Assembly: GCA_964439935.1 (NCBI GenBank) | Contig: CAYTPW010000019.1 | Coordinates: 1 to 64,000 of the forward strand | Length of the DNA stretch: 64,000 nt | From: JABMQW01 sp964439935 | GTDB lineage: Bacteria > Fidelibacterota > Marinisomatia > Marinisomatales > TCS56 | Reading direction: 5' to 3' | Shown here: positions 20,501 to 27,846 of the stretch, piece by piece | How positions within the stretch are numbered: position 1 is the first letter of the stretch | Layout: each line of letters opens with the position of its first letter | Made by a program: the position numbers and the translations under genes | The notes under the pieces: generated by a model | What the model saw: the letters and a program-made list of their open reading frames with translations, nothing else | The model's database searches: none | Told to the model about the DNA's origin: nothing

Positions 20501-20683
20501 ACTAAACCAATCGAAACAGAAATGACCACCCTGGAAGATGTCGAGCGCAGTTATATTCAGGAGGTGCTAGAAATGACCTATTGGAAGATCAGCGGCAAGG
20601 ATAGTGCGTCTGAGATATTAGATATAAATCCAAGTACATTAAGATCGAGAATAGAAAAATTAGGTATTTCAAAGCCTAAATAA
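17597..20683 (+). CDS. Sigma-54-dependent transcriptional activator with five PAS domains
   Basis: 1028 residues, cytoplasmic, no transmembrane segment. Five PAS domains (about 44-155, 165-295, 300-425, 435-550, 558-690), each ending in the 'DITERK.AEEEL' linker. They are followed by a short coiled linker and a sigma-54-interaction AAA+ domain (about 722-955) with Walker A GETGTGKE (753-760), the GAFTDA contact loop at about 801 and Walker B FLDEIGE. A Fis-type helix-turn-helix lies at the C terminus (SEILDINPSTLRSRIEKLGI). It activates sigma-54 promoters in response to small ligands or redox signals sensed by PAS domains; the signal is unknown. The target may be the adjacent sensor-pilin or kinase genes, but I found no clear -24/-12 element. 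PAS4 is nearly identical in DNA to a PAS in the kinase at 21.3 kb. Confidence 0.92.
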   Translation: MKSDQSKTKAELIQELKSLRKRVNAKDITKRKQAEEKLIISGKTWSNTFHSIVDPVSIHDKDFKLLKVNKAFAEFVGVKPKDLIGKHCYEVVHDLKIPFTGCPHEEMMKTGKDTTSVLYETNLGKYLQISVSPIFNEDGELNSCVHIIKDVTESKKAEEALAKSEEKYRTLFETMAQGVIYQNTDGQIISANPSAERILGLTLDQMQGLTSMDPRWRSIHEDSSDFPGETHPSMVSLKTGKPVKDVVMRVFNPKDEKHKWININAVPQFRPGEKKPYQVYTTFDDITERRQTEKELHTIQMHYTDFINASSNQVSYWKMPAGLKTDLPIDEQVEMMYNSYCVDANKKLWELVGFTKKDELIGMKIIELFRKKIQDENFRNFIKNNYHLEGHEFHDTFPDGREFYALSNWYGVVEDGCLVNLWSVSEDITERKLAEKELKSSEEKYSSVVENSNDGIVIIKDEKIAYVNAAVKNLLGFEPNDVIGRNVAELVAQDYREFATQRFRDRLSGKKVPSIYEISLIRKDGSLIPVEINAALMSYDGESAGLVFLRDITDRKRSEEELEKSVKYYRSLFENIADGIFIFDVMPNGTFLYVDFNPAEENIMGMTAEQIRGRTPYDLIEKEDAEKVNSRYQRCVDVKRITRYEEEMELSRGRSFFSTTLVPLKNEDGDVFRIIGMARDITERKLAEEELNKAYKEIRDLKDILQAENIYLRKTIEPSSLHKDIVGSSPHIKDVIEKALQVAPMDSTVLLTGETGTGKELITKGIHNASKRKNKTLITVNCAAIPDALIESELFGHEKGAFTDAHSKKIGLFEIADKSTIFLDEIGELPYNTQSKLLRVIENKEVSRIGSSQPVKVDVRIIAATNQDLPTLVKEKQFRQDLYYRLNVFPIELPPLRTRKQDIKLLVEKFVEEFNQHMGKKVSTIPKKTMEVLEKYNWPGNVRELRNIIERSMITSTGSTLKLELKQFTKPIETEMTTLEDVERSYIQEVLEMTYWKISGKDSASEILDINPSTLRSRIEKLGISKPK

Positions 20684-20702
20684 CGATTAATAAGTAACAA
20701 AA

Positions 20703-20724
20703 TTTTCGCGATATATCGCGAAAA
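20703..20724. other. Perfect 22-bp palindrome
   Basis: TTTTCGCGATA followed directly by its exact reverse complement. It lies 20 bases after the sigma-54 activator stop. It is not followed by a T-run on the plus strand, so a normal terminator is unlikely; an operator for a dimeric regulator or a bidirectional cruciform is possible. Confidence 0.7.
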
Positions 20725-20885
20725 CTGCATTATACCGCAGTAATTATTTGGAATAAGTGCATTCGGCCATGAATACATAATCTTCTTATATTCTTGATAA
20801 TCAATAATTTATATTAGATATATTGTTTTTGGTATGGTTATTGACCTGAGCTTATACATGAATTAGTTATAATTAAGGATTTAAA

Positions 20886-21296
20886 ATGGAAATGAATATT
20901 AAAAATAAATATGATTCAGACTATTGTAAACGGGATGTACAAATAATTACAAATGTTCCAAAAGGTTTAAGCTATATAAAATATACAATGTCAGGGTCAT
21001 GTCCCTCCGAAGAAGTAACAAAGTTACCTGAAGAAATCTATGAATTATGTCAGAAAAAAAATATCTGGAGAGTTCTTTTAGATACTTCAGGCATTCAGGA
21101 CCTTAATATTAATTCAATGAGCCAATTTTATTATGGTGAGTCGATTGCCAAAGTTTTGAAAAATCCTGTTAAATTAGCAGTTCATGGTGAGGGAGAGTTA
21201 TTTACTTATTTTACTGAGACAGTAGCTGTAAATCGTGGGGCAATTATGAAAGTATCATCAAATTATGAGGAGTTATTATCATGGATAGCTATTTAA
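20886..21296 (+). CDS. Small STAS/SEC14-like (SpoIIAA-like) protein
   Basis: 136 residues, soluble, no signal peptide. The alternating pattern (IWRVLLDTSGIQDLNINSMSQFYYGESIA ... VKLAVHGEGELFTYFTETVAVNRG, quoted in parts) resembles the SpoIIAA-like/STAS-SEC14 fold found in small proteins coupled to sensor kinases. AAGGA lies 9 bases before the ATG. Its end overlaps the start of the hybrid kinase by 16 bases, so the two are translationally coupled and probably partner with one another. Family assignment is by fold pattern only. Confidence 0.55.
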   Translation: MEMNIKNKYDSDYCKRDVQIITNVPKGLSYIKYTMSGSCPSEEVTKLPEEIYELCQKKNIWRVLLDTSGIQDLNINSMSQFYYGESIAKVLKNPVKLAVHGEGELFTYFTETVAVNRGAIMKVSSNYEELLSWIAI

Positions 21297-24200
21297 CTAC
21301 TAATCAGCTATTAATAGAACCTGTTATTAAATCTGACCAATCCAAGATTAAACCAGACATACCAGACCAAATAATCGCAAAATGGCAGAAGCTTATAGAC
21401 CTTGCGAGTGAGCTGATTGGTGTGCCTGCTGGACTTATCATGAAGGTTTATCCCAAAGAAATTGAGGTGTTTGTCTGTAGCGAAACAAAGGGGAATCCTT
21501 ATGAAAAAGGGGAGCGGGCGCGTTTGAAGACCGGCCTTTACTGTGAGACTGTGATGTGTATGCGCAAACAGCTGTTAGTGCCGGATGCTTGCAAAGACCC
21601 TAACTGGGACCATAATCCTGATATTGAGCTTGGGATGGTTTCTTATTTTGGGTTGCCGTTAATATGGCCGGACAATGAAATCTTCGGAACGATTTGCGTT
21701 TTGGACGATAAGGAGAATCATTATTCTGTAATGTACCAGAAGTTATGTACGCAATTTAAAGAAGCAATAGAAGCTGATCTTCACATGATTTTGGAAAGCG
21801 AGGACAGTCGCAAACAGACACTGGAAGAATTAATATCCGTAAACAGACAGCTAATGGCAAATGAACAGCAACTTCAAATTGAAATCACCGAGCGCAAGCA
21901 GGTTGAGAAAGAAGTACTTCTGGAGAAAGAGTTCACCGACCAAGCTATCAACGCGCAGGTGGACACTTTTTTCCTCTTTGAACCGGTAACCGGCATAGCT
22001 CTGCGGTGGAACGATAGCTTCAGAGATATATCCGGGTACTCGGATGAAGAGATAGCCACACTACCGGCTCTAACAACCTATTATGGTTCTGATGACCTGG
22101 AGCGGGCTGGAGTTTTCATTAAGAAGGTTTTGAAGGAGGGATCAGGTACCATCGATCTAGAGCTGATCTGCAAGGATGGTCGTAAGGTACCCATGGAGTA
22201 TCGGGTCTCGGTCATTAACGATGAACAGGGGAATGCAAAATACATGATCTCAATCGGTCGAGACATCACTGAACGCAAACGTATGGAAAAAGAACTGCAA
22301 AATACACAAATGCAATATACCGATTTTATTAATTCATCTAGTGATGTAGTGACATACTGGAAAATGCCGGATGGATTAAAAATAGATCTACCTATTGAAA
22401 AGCAAATAGAAATGATAGTCGAATGCGTTTGCGTTGATTCAAACCAGAGGGCATGGCAAGTATATGGATTTAATAGAAAAAATGAGTTGATCGGTAAAAA
22501 GTATAAAGAGTTGGTGAAAGATGAAACATCACCAGAATTATTTGAGCTGTTTATTAAGAATAACTATCAAATCAATGACCGGGAATATCATGAAATTCTA
22601 AAAAGTGGGATTGAATTATACAGTTTAGAAAATTGGTATGGCGTGATAGAAAATGGTGTTTTCACCCATCTGTGGGCAAGTTCAAAGGACATAACCGAAC
22701 AGAAGAAGGCAGAAATAGAATTGAAGTCAAGCGAAGAGAAATACTCATCGGTTGTAGAAAATAGCAATGATGGAATTGTTATAATTAAAGATGAAAAAAT
22801 TGCTTATGTAAATGCAGCCGTTAAAAATCTTCTAGGTTTTAAACCAAACGATATTATGGGTAGAAATGTTGCGGAACTGGTTGCTCAAAAATACCGTGAG
22901 CTTGTCACTCAACGATTTCGAGATCGCTTATCGGGTAAGAAAGTACCTAGCATTTATGAGATTTCCCTTGTACGAAAGGACGGCTCGTTAATACCTGTGG
23001 AGATTAATGTAACCTTGATGAATTTTGAAGGTGAATCTGCGGGACTGGTGTTTCTACGAGATATCACAGAACGTAAGAAGGCTCAGGAGGAATTGAAAGC
23101 AAGCGAAAAACAATATCGACTTCTCATAGACCATATTCCGGATGTGACCTGGTCAACTGATGCTAATGGCAGAACAAACTTTATAAGTTCAAATGTTAAA
23201 GATGTTTATGGATACACTCCCGAAGAGATATTTAATGGTGGGGAAAAACTATGGTTTGGTAGAGTCCACAAAGACGACTTGCAGAAATTGAAAAATGCTT
23301 ATAAAGCATTTTTTGAAGATAATAAAGAGTTTGATATAGAATACCGAATAAAACATAAAAATGGTCAGTGGATATGGTTACATGATCGGGCAATTATGCA
23401 TTTTGAAAAGGACCAGAAGCAGTACGCTTACGGAGTTTTTTCAGATATTACTGAGCGTATACAGGCAGAAGAGAATTTAATGTCCCAAAAGAAATATATT
23501 GACGATCTGATAAATACACTACCAGACACTTTTTACATTTTCGATCCTGAGAGCGGGAATGGCATTCAATGGAATGAAACACTAAATGAGATCAGCGGTT
23601 ATGACTATGAAGAAATGAGCGAGTATCCCCCATTACATTTTTATCCACCCGAGGAGCATCAAAGTATAGAGGATGCAGTTAACACAACATTGGAAAAGGG
23701 ACGTGCCACTGTTGAACTAAGCTATATTTGTGCGGATGGCAGTCGTATTCCTTTTGAGTATTCAACTGTATTTATTAAAGATCCTGATGGAAATCCGCGT
23801 ATTTGTGCCATTGGACGGGACATCACCGAGCGCAAGCGTGTGGAGTCAGAACGTGAGCAAGCACTCATGGAAGCCCAAAATGCTAATAATGTAAAAGATC
23901 TGTTCCTGGCCAACATGTCCCATGAGATCCGGACTCCATTAAACTCCATCCTTGGTTTCACAGAAATAATCGAAGAAAGTTTTAAAAGTCGGATGGAGGA
24001 GCATGAACACGAGTATTTTCAAATTGTCAACAATAGTGGTCAGCGATTGATCAAAACAGTTCACAGTATTCTTGATATATCTCAGATAGAAGCGGGCACA
24101 ATTCCATTTGAGCCAAAAACAATACGATTAGCTACTTCGATTGAAATGGTGTACAAAGAATTAAAACCATTGGCGGAAGAGAAAAACCTGGAGATTACTT

Positions 24201-25003
24201 ATAATAATCAGATTAGCGATGGGGCCGTTAATGCTGATGAATCATCGCTAGTAAAGGCGGTTTCCAACTTGGTTGAAAACGCAATCATATACACCAATGA
24301 GGGTCAAATTAATATACAGCTAGATGAACAGAATAGTAAATATGTCCTGTCAATCAGCGATACCGGCATTGGAATTGGTGTTGATTACCTTAATCATTTA
24401 TATGATGCATTTTCACAGGAAAGCAACGGATATACCAAAAAATACCAGGGTATGGGATTGGGATTGTCAATCGCCAAGAGTTGTCTGGATATGAATGATA
24501 TCCCTATTGAAGTTGAGAGCAAAAAAGGTGTTGGAACTACATTCAGATTATCGTTTTCACCAACAGATGCGGTTGTTGATGAAACTGATGTACAAGTCAT
24601 CAAAGTTGAGACTGAGATTGAAAAAACTGTCAGTCAAGAAAGACCGGTGATCCTCCTGGTTGAGGATGATGAGAATAACCGTAAAACGCTTGAAGCACTA
24701 CTAAGTAAGAAATATGAAACTCCTTATGCTGTTTCCGTGTCAGAAGCAAAGCAACAACTGCGTGATTATAAGGTGGATCTGATGTTACTTGATCTATCCT
24801 TGGAGGGAGATAGAGATGGGCTCGATTTAGTCGCTTATATGAAAACTAAAAAGAGATTAAAGGAGATACCTATCATCGCAGTTACTGCCCATGCTTTTAC
24901 TACTGATCGGGATAACGTCCTGAATGCAGGTTGTGATGATTATATGAGCAAGCCGATCAATGTTCAGAAACTGCAAGATATGGTTGGGCAATATTTGGCT
25001 TAG
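21281..25003 (+). CDS. Hybrid sensor histidine kinase (GAF, PAS x5, HisKA, HATPase, receiver)
   Basis: 1240 residues, cytoplasmic. GAF about 30-170; PAS domains about 210-330, 335-475, 485-600, 605-725 and 735-855. HisKA has phospho-acceptor His881 in NMSHEIRTPLN. The HATPase domain is about 980-1100 (N box NLVENAI, G boxes DTGIGIG and GMGLGLS). The C-terminal receiver is about 1122-1240 with Asp1171 (LLDLSLEGD) and the late Lys (MSKPIN). It autophosphorylates and passes phosphate to its own receiver; no output domain or DNA-binding response regulator is adjacent, so a phosphotransfer partner elsewhere or the STAS-like protein may carry the signal. The third PAS shares near-identical DNA with the sigma-54 activator. 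ATG 21281 is the natural start, overlapping the upstream gene. Confidence 0.93.
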   Translation: MDSYLTTNQLLIEPVIKSDQSKIKPDIPDQIIAKWQKLIDLASELIGVPAGLIMKVYPKEIEVFVCSETKGNPYEKGERARLKTGLYCETVMCMRKQLLVPDACKDPNWDHNPDIELGMVSYFGLPLIWPDNEIFGTICVLDDKENHYSVMYQKLCTQFKEAIEADLHMILESEDSRKQTLEELISVNRQLMANEQQLQIEITERKQVEKEVLLEKEFTDQAINAQVDTFFLFEPVTGIALRWNDSFRDISGYSDEEIATLPALTTYYGSDDLERAGVFIKKVLKEGSGTIDLELICKDGRKVPMEYRVSVINDEQGNAKYMISIGRDITERKRMEKELQNTQMQYTDFINSSSDVVTYWKMPDGLKIDLPIEKQIEMIVECVCVDSNQRAWQVYGFNRKNELIGKKYKELVKDETSPELFELFIKNNYQINDREYHEILKSGIELYSLENWYGVIENGVFTHLWASSKDITEQKKAEIELKSSEEKYSSVVENSNDGIVIIKDEKIAYVNAAVKNLLGFKPNDIMGRNVAELVAQKYRELVTQRFRDRLSGKKVPSIYEISLVRKDGSLIPVEINVTLMNFEGESAGLVFLRDITERKKAQEELKASEKQYRLLIDHIPDVTWSTDANGRTNFISSNVKDVYGYTPEEIFNGGEKLWFGRVHKDDLQKLKNAYKAFFEDNKEFDIEYRIKHKNGQWIWLHDRAIMHFEKDQKQYAYGVFSDITERIQAEENLMSQKKYIDDLINTLPDTFYIFDPESGNGIQWNETLNEISGYDYEEMSEYPPLHFYPPEEHQSIEDAVNTTLEKGRATVELSYICADGSRIPFEYSTVFIKDPDGNPRICAIGRDITERKRVESEREQALMEAQNANNVKDLFLANMSHEIRTPLNSILGFTEIIEESFKSRMEEHEHEYFQIVNNSGQRLIKTVHSILDISQIEAGTIPFEPKTIRLATSIEMVYKELKPLAEEKNLEITYNNQISDGAVNADESSLVKAVSNLVENAIIYTNEGQINIQLDEQNSKYVLSISDTGIGIGVDYLNHLYDAFSQESNGYTKKYQGMGLGLSIAKSCLDMNDIPIEVESKKGVGTTFRLSFSPTDAVVDETDVQVIKVETEIEKTVSQERPVILLVEDDENNRKTLEALLSKKYETPYAVSVSEAKQQLRDYKVDLMLLDLSLEGDRDGLDLVAYMKTKKRLKEIPIIAVTAHAFTTDRDNVLNAGCDDYMSKPINVQKLQDMVGQYLA

Positions 25004-25008
25004 AAGTC

Positions 25009-25155
25009 TGTCCCATAAATCGTCGTTTTTGAAACACCATTCCCATAATCAAAATCGAATTGACGTTTTGAGACACTTTGGGCTGGGGAGTATCATAAAG
25101 GTATGGGTTTTGGTACAGATTGGCCACTACGCTTTGTGAGGTCACAGCACCTCTC
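25009..25155 (+). repeat. Intergenic repeat copy G
   Basis: TGTCCCATAAATCGTCG ... CCCATAATCAAAATCGAATTGACGTTTTGAGACAC TTTGGGCTGGGGAGTATC, quoted in part, followed by GGTATGGGTTTTGGTAC. The right side then diverges. It starts 6 bases after the kinase stop. The rest of the 25004-25381 gap contains the leader-like segment at 25205 and no gene. Confidence 0.88.
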
Positions 25156-25204
25156 ATTAGCGATCCAGTGATAAACAGGTTGTTGGGATTTGATAATCTA
25201 AATC

Positions 25205-25288
25205 AGGTAAATTACTCCCCAACTCAAAAGGTTAAAAGTTCACCTTAACCTAATTGCTGTATAGTCTCAAAGATTTAAAAGACTTACA
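25205..25288 (+). other. Leader segment shared with 10384-10466
   Basis: AGGTAAATTAC ... CCTTAAC ... AAAAGACTTACA, the same landmarks as at 10384. It lies about 95 bases before the DHDPS-family gene. Confidence 0.55.
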
Positions 25289-25381
25289 TTTGCGAAGGAA
25301 CAGAGTGTGCTAGATGTTGTCACAGGTATTTACAATTTTATTCAGATAGCAAAAACAGCCAGTGCTTAACAATATTTAATC

Positions 25382-26293
25382 ATGAAGCAATCGATCGAAC
25401 AATTCCCTGCATGGGGTATCTGGTGTCCCTCTGTTACACCACTTTTTTCTGATCTGTCTATCAACCATTCTGTATTTGTCCAACATGTTCACGAATTATT
25501 AAACACCGGATGCCATGGTGTTGTCGTATTCGGCACAACCGGTGAGGCCGTTTCGTTTTCCGTTAAAGAACGATGTGAGGGATTGAAAAAGTTATTAGAA
25601 CAGAAAGTGTCAAGAGAAAAGATCATGGTGGGTGCTGGCTGTAGTTCTTTATCCGACACCGTGCAATTGGTGGAATATGCAGTGGTAAATCATTGCTTCA
25701 ATATTTTGCTGATACCACCTTTCTTTTATAAAAAGGTCAGTGATGATGGTGTGTACCAATACTACGCTCAAATCATTGAGCGGTTACATGAGCCCCGACT
25801 CAGATTGTTTCTATATCACTTCCCCAATCTATCCGGAGTGCCAATTTCCTTGGAGTTAGTGGAGCGACTGCGACAGTCCTTTGGCGAGATAATTGCCGGA
25901 GTTAAGGACAGTTCTGGAGATTGGAGTAATACGCAGACTCTGCTTCAACATTTCCCTGATATGGCTATTTTTCCAGGTTCTGAGAGATACTTGCTGTCTG
26001 CCTTGCGATCAGGTGGAGCAGGTTGTATCAGCGCAACCGCAAACGCCAATGCTGCAGCGATCCGCCAAACATTCGAGGCCTGGTATCGTGAGGTCGAAGA
26101 GGTCGAGCAACTGCAGACAGACATTCTGGGAATCCGCAAGGTATTTGAGGCTTATACGCTTGTCGCCGCGCTAAAGAGTTATCTGGGGAGCCAAACCGGG
26201 GACAATGGCTGGTTAAATATTCGTCCACCTCTGGTTGGCTTGTCACAGTCTGAGCAGCGCAGCTTGTTTCGGGCTCTCGAAGAGTTTGATTGA
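25382..26293 (+). CDS. Dihydrodipicolinate synthase/N-acetylneuraminate lyase family aldolase
   Basis: 303 residues, normal for this TIM-barrel class I aldolase family, which condenses or cleaves pyruvate with aldehydes through a Schiff base. Family residues are present: GTTGE (51-55), Tyr145 in LYHFP and the Schiff-base Lys175 in GVKDSSGD. Substrate choice (aspartate semialdehyde for lysine synthesis, a sugar acid such as N-acetylneuraminate, or KDG) cannot be decided. The gene stands alone with no lysine or sialic-acid partner. There is no clear Shine-Dalgarno. A hairpin terminator follows. Confidence 0.85.
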   Translation: MKQSIEQFPAWGIWCPSVTPLFSDLSINHSVFVQHVHELLNTGCHGVVVFGTTGEAVSFSVKERCEGLKKLLEQKVSREKIMVGAGCSSLSDTVQLVEYAVVNHCFNILLIPPFFYKKVSDDGVYQYYAQIIERLHEPRLRLFLYHFPNLSGVPISLELVERLRQSFGEIIAGVKDSSGDWSNTQTLLQHFPDMAIFPGSERYLLSALRSGGAGCISATANANAAAIRQTFEAWYREVEEVEQLQTDILGIRKVFEAYTLVAALKSYLGSQTGDNGWLNIRPPLVGLSQSEQRSLFRALEEFD

Positions 26294-26312
26294 ATTGAAT
26301 TTTGATCATGCT

Positions 26313-26336
26313 CCGGGTGCTTCCACCCCGATTTTT
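26313..26336 (+). terminator. Probable rho-independent terminator
   Basis: GGGTG, loop CTTC, CACCC, then a T-run (ATTTTT), 20 bases after the aldolase stop. Short stem of five pairs with one flanking mismatch. Confidence 0.6.
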
Positions 26337-26337
26337 A

Positions 26338-26407
26338 GTCCCATAACCAAAATCGATTGGACGTTTTTAGGGATTTGAAGCCGGGGAATACCAAAAAGGG
26401 ATGAGTC
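26338..26407 (+). repeat. Partial intergenic repeat copy H
   Basis: GTCCCATAACCAAAATCGATT GGACGTTTTTAGGGATTTGAAGCCGGGGAATACC (in two parts). The left arm is fused directly to the middle, so about 40 bases are missing by internal deletion. Confidence 0.75.
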
Positions 26408-26546
26408 TAGCCACTGTTACACATTCATTGATTATAAAACTCGATTTATAGCTGGAATCAATAAATTTAGATGCAACTTTACCAGGAAATCCTAATTTAA
26501 GATTAGATTATAACAAAGGGACCAGAACATCTATTAGGAGCGCATA

Positions 26547-27155
26547 ATGCACCAAATCGTTAATCCAAATATTCTTTATTTAGGGACTCCTGTAGTTCTA
26601 ATCAGTACACTTAATGAGGATGATTCCGCTAATCTTGCCCCCATGTCTTCCGCCTGGTGGTTAGGGAAGTCGTGCATGCTTGGATTAGGCAGTAGGGGGA
26701 AAACTATCGAAAATTTACAACGTGAAAATGAATGTGTTCTAAATTTGCCTTCAGTTGATATGGTTGATAACGTTGACCGTCTGGCTTTGACAACAGGAAA
26801 AAATCCTGTTCCTGATTACAAAGTAAAAATGAATTTCCGTTTTGATCCTCAGAAATTTGAGACTGCACAGCTTACCCCAGTTGCTTCCGAATTAGTCAAA
26901 CCACCACGAGCTCGGGAATGCCCTGTCCAACTTGAGGCTCAAGTAGAAAATATATATATGTTAGGAAAAACAGAAGATTACCTCAGCACGGTAGAGGTAA
27001 CTATCATTCGTACACATATCGCAGACAGTTTGCTCAATACTGAGAAGCGACATCATATTGATCCTGACAAATGGAAACCTCTCATCATGAATTTTCTTGA
27101 GTTTTACGGATTGGGAGAACAAGTGCATCCATCTAGATTAGCTGAAGTATTTTAA
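26547..27155 (+). CDS. Flavin reductase-like (FMN-binding split barrel) protein
   Basis: 202 residues of the flavin reductase/DIM6-NTAB-like family, cytoplasmic, expected to bind FMN. The N-terminal pattern TPVVLISTLNEDDSANLAPMSSAWWLG is family-like, as are the following GLGSRGKTIENLQRENECVLNLPS strands (quoted in parts). It may reduce flavin for a monooxygenase or act on an unknown substrate; no partner oxygenase is adjacent. TTAGGAG 8 bases before the ATG supports the start. Transcribed alone; a strong stem-loop lies downstream. Confidence 0.8.
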   Translation: MHQIVNPNILYLGTPVVLISTLNEDDSANLAPMSSAWWLGKSCMLGLGSRGKTIENLQRENECVLNLPSVDMVDNVDRLALTTGKNPVPDYKVKMNFRFDPQKFETAQLTPVASELVKPPRARECPVQLEAQVENIYMLGKTEDYLSTVEVTIIRTHIADSLLNTEKRHHIDPDKWKPLIMNFLEFYGLGEQVHPSRLAEVF

Positions 27156-27194
27156 ATTGATAAGACTTGGTTTGATTCACAAACCCCAGAATTA

Positions 27195-27232
27195 TGTGTC
27201 GTCAAAGTATGATGCAATGATTTGACGACACA
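27195..27232 (+). terminator. Strong stem-loop after the flavin reductase-like gene
   Basis: TGTGTCGTCAAA and its perfect reverse complement TTTGACGACACA with a 14-base loop. There is no T-run after it, so it may protect the 3' end or be a weak terminator. Confidence 0.55.
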
Positions 27233-27242
27233 CATAGTAGAA

Positions 27243-27352
27243 TGTCCCATAAACCACCGTTTTTGATTCACTATTCCCATAATCAAAATCGATTGGACGT
27301 TTATGGGATGCTTGGAGGCTGGGAGTTTTAAAAAGATATGGGTTTTGAGACA
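27243..27352 (+). repeat. Intergenic repeat copy I
   Basis: TGTCCCATAAACCACCG ... CCCATAATCAAAATCGATT GGACGTTTATGGGATGC TTGGAGGCTGGGAG and ATATGGGTTTTGAGAC. The 12-base inverted arms are nearly perfect. The remaining 27353-27846 shows no gene or structure beyond the ribosome-binding site at its end. Confidence 0.9.
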
Positions 27353-27846
27353 AAATGTTTAGCATTGTTTAAATTAATTCTGAACTATACTTTTGGGCTA
27401 AAATATGGAAACGGAGCAGATCAGAAAATCCTAAGTTAAAAGGTGGTCTAAACAATGGGGGCTGGTCAGATTTAATGCATTTTATTGGGTCAGTGTTCGT
27501 GAAATTACCTGCTACTGATGTGTTACAGGTTACTTGTAAACCAAGCGATTTTGGCTAAACTACATGTAAGGAATAATGAAGTTGCTAAAAAATCTAGATT
27601 GCACACGATCGTGTCGAAGCCCTTTACATTGAGTTTATAGATGTATTTTGATACTGTAACCAAAGATGGAATATGAATGAGATAACGCTTTAATTATCTT
27701 TAGCGCATTTAGATCTGCAATACCAGATTTATTAATCGATTGTCACCTGCGGCCTAGAAGCTCTGGCAAATTGATTCTTTCATGACAACAAATTATCAAT
27801 ATCATTGTCAGATTATAATCTGGTTAACTTGGAGAGGAGAAATAAA

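Noticed and set aside
25382..26293. Lysine-pathway dapA or sialic-acid nanA
   Set aside because: Both are possible, but no pathway neighbour supports either and the catalytic residues are common to the whole superfamily, so only the family was named.
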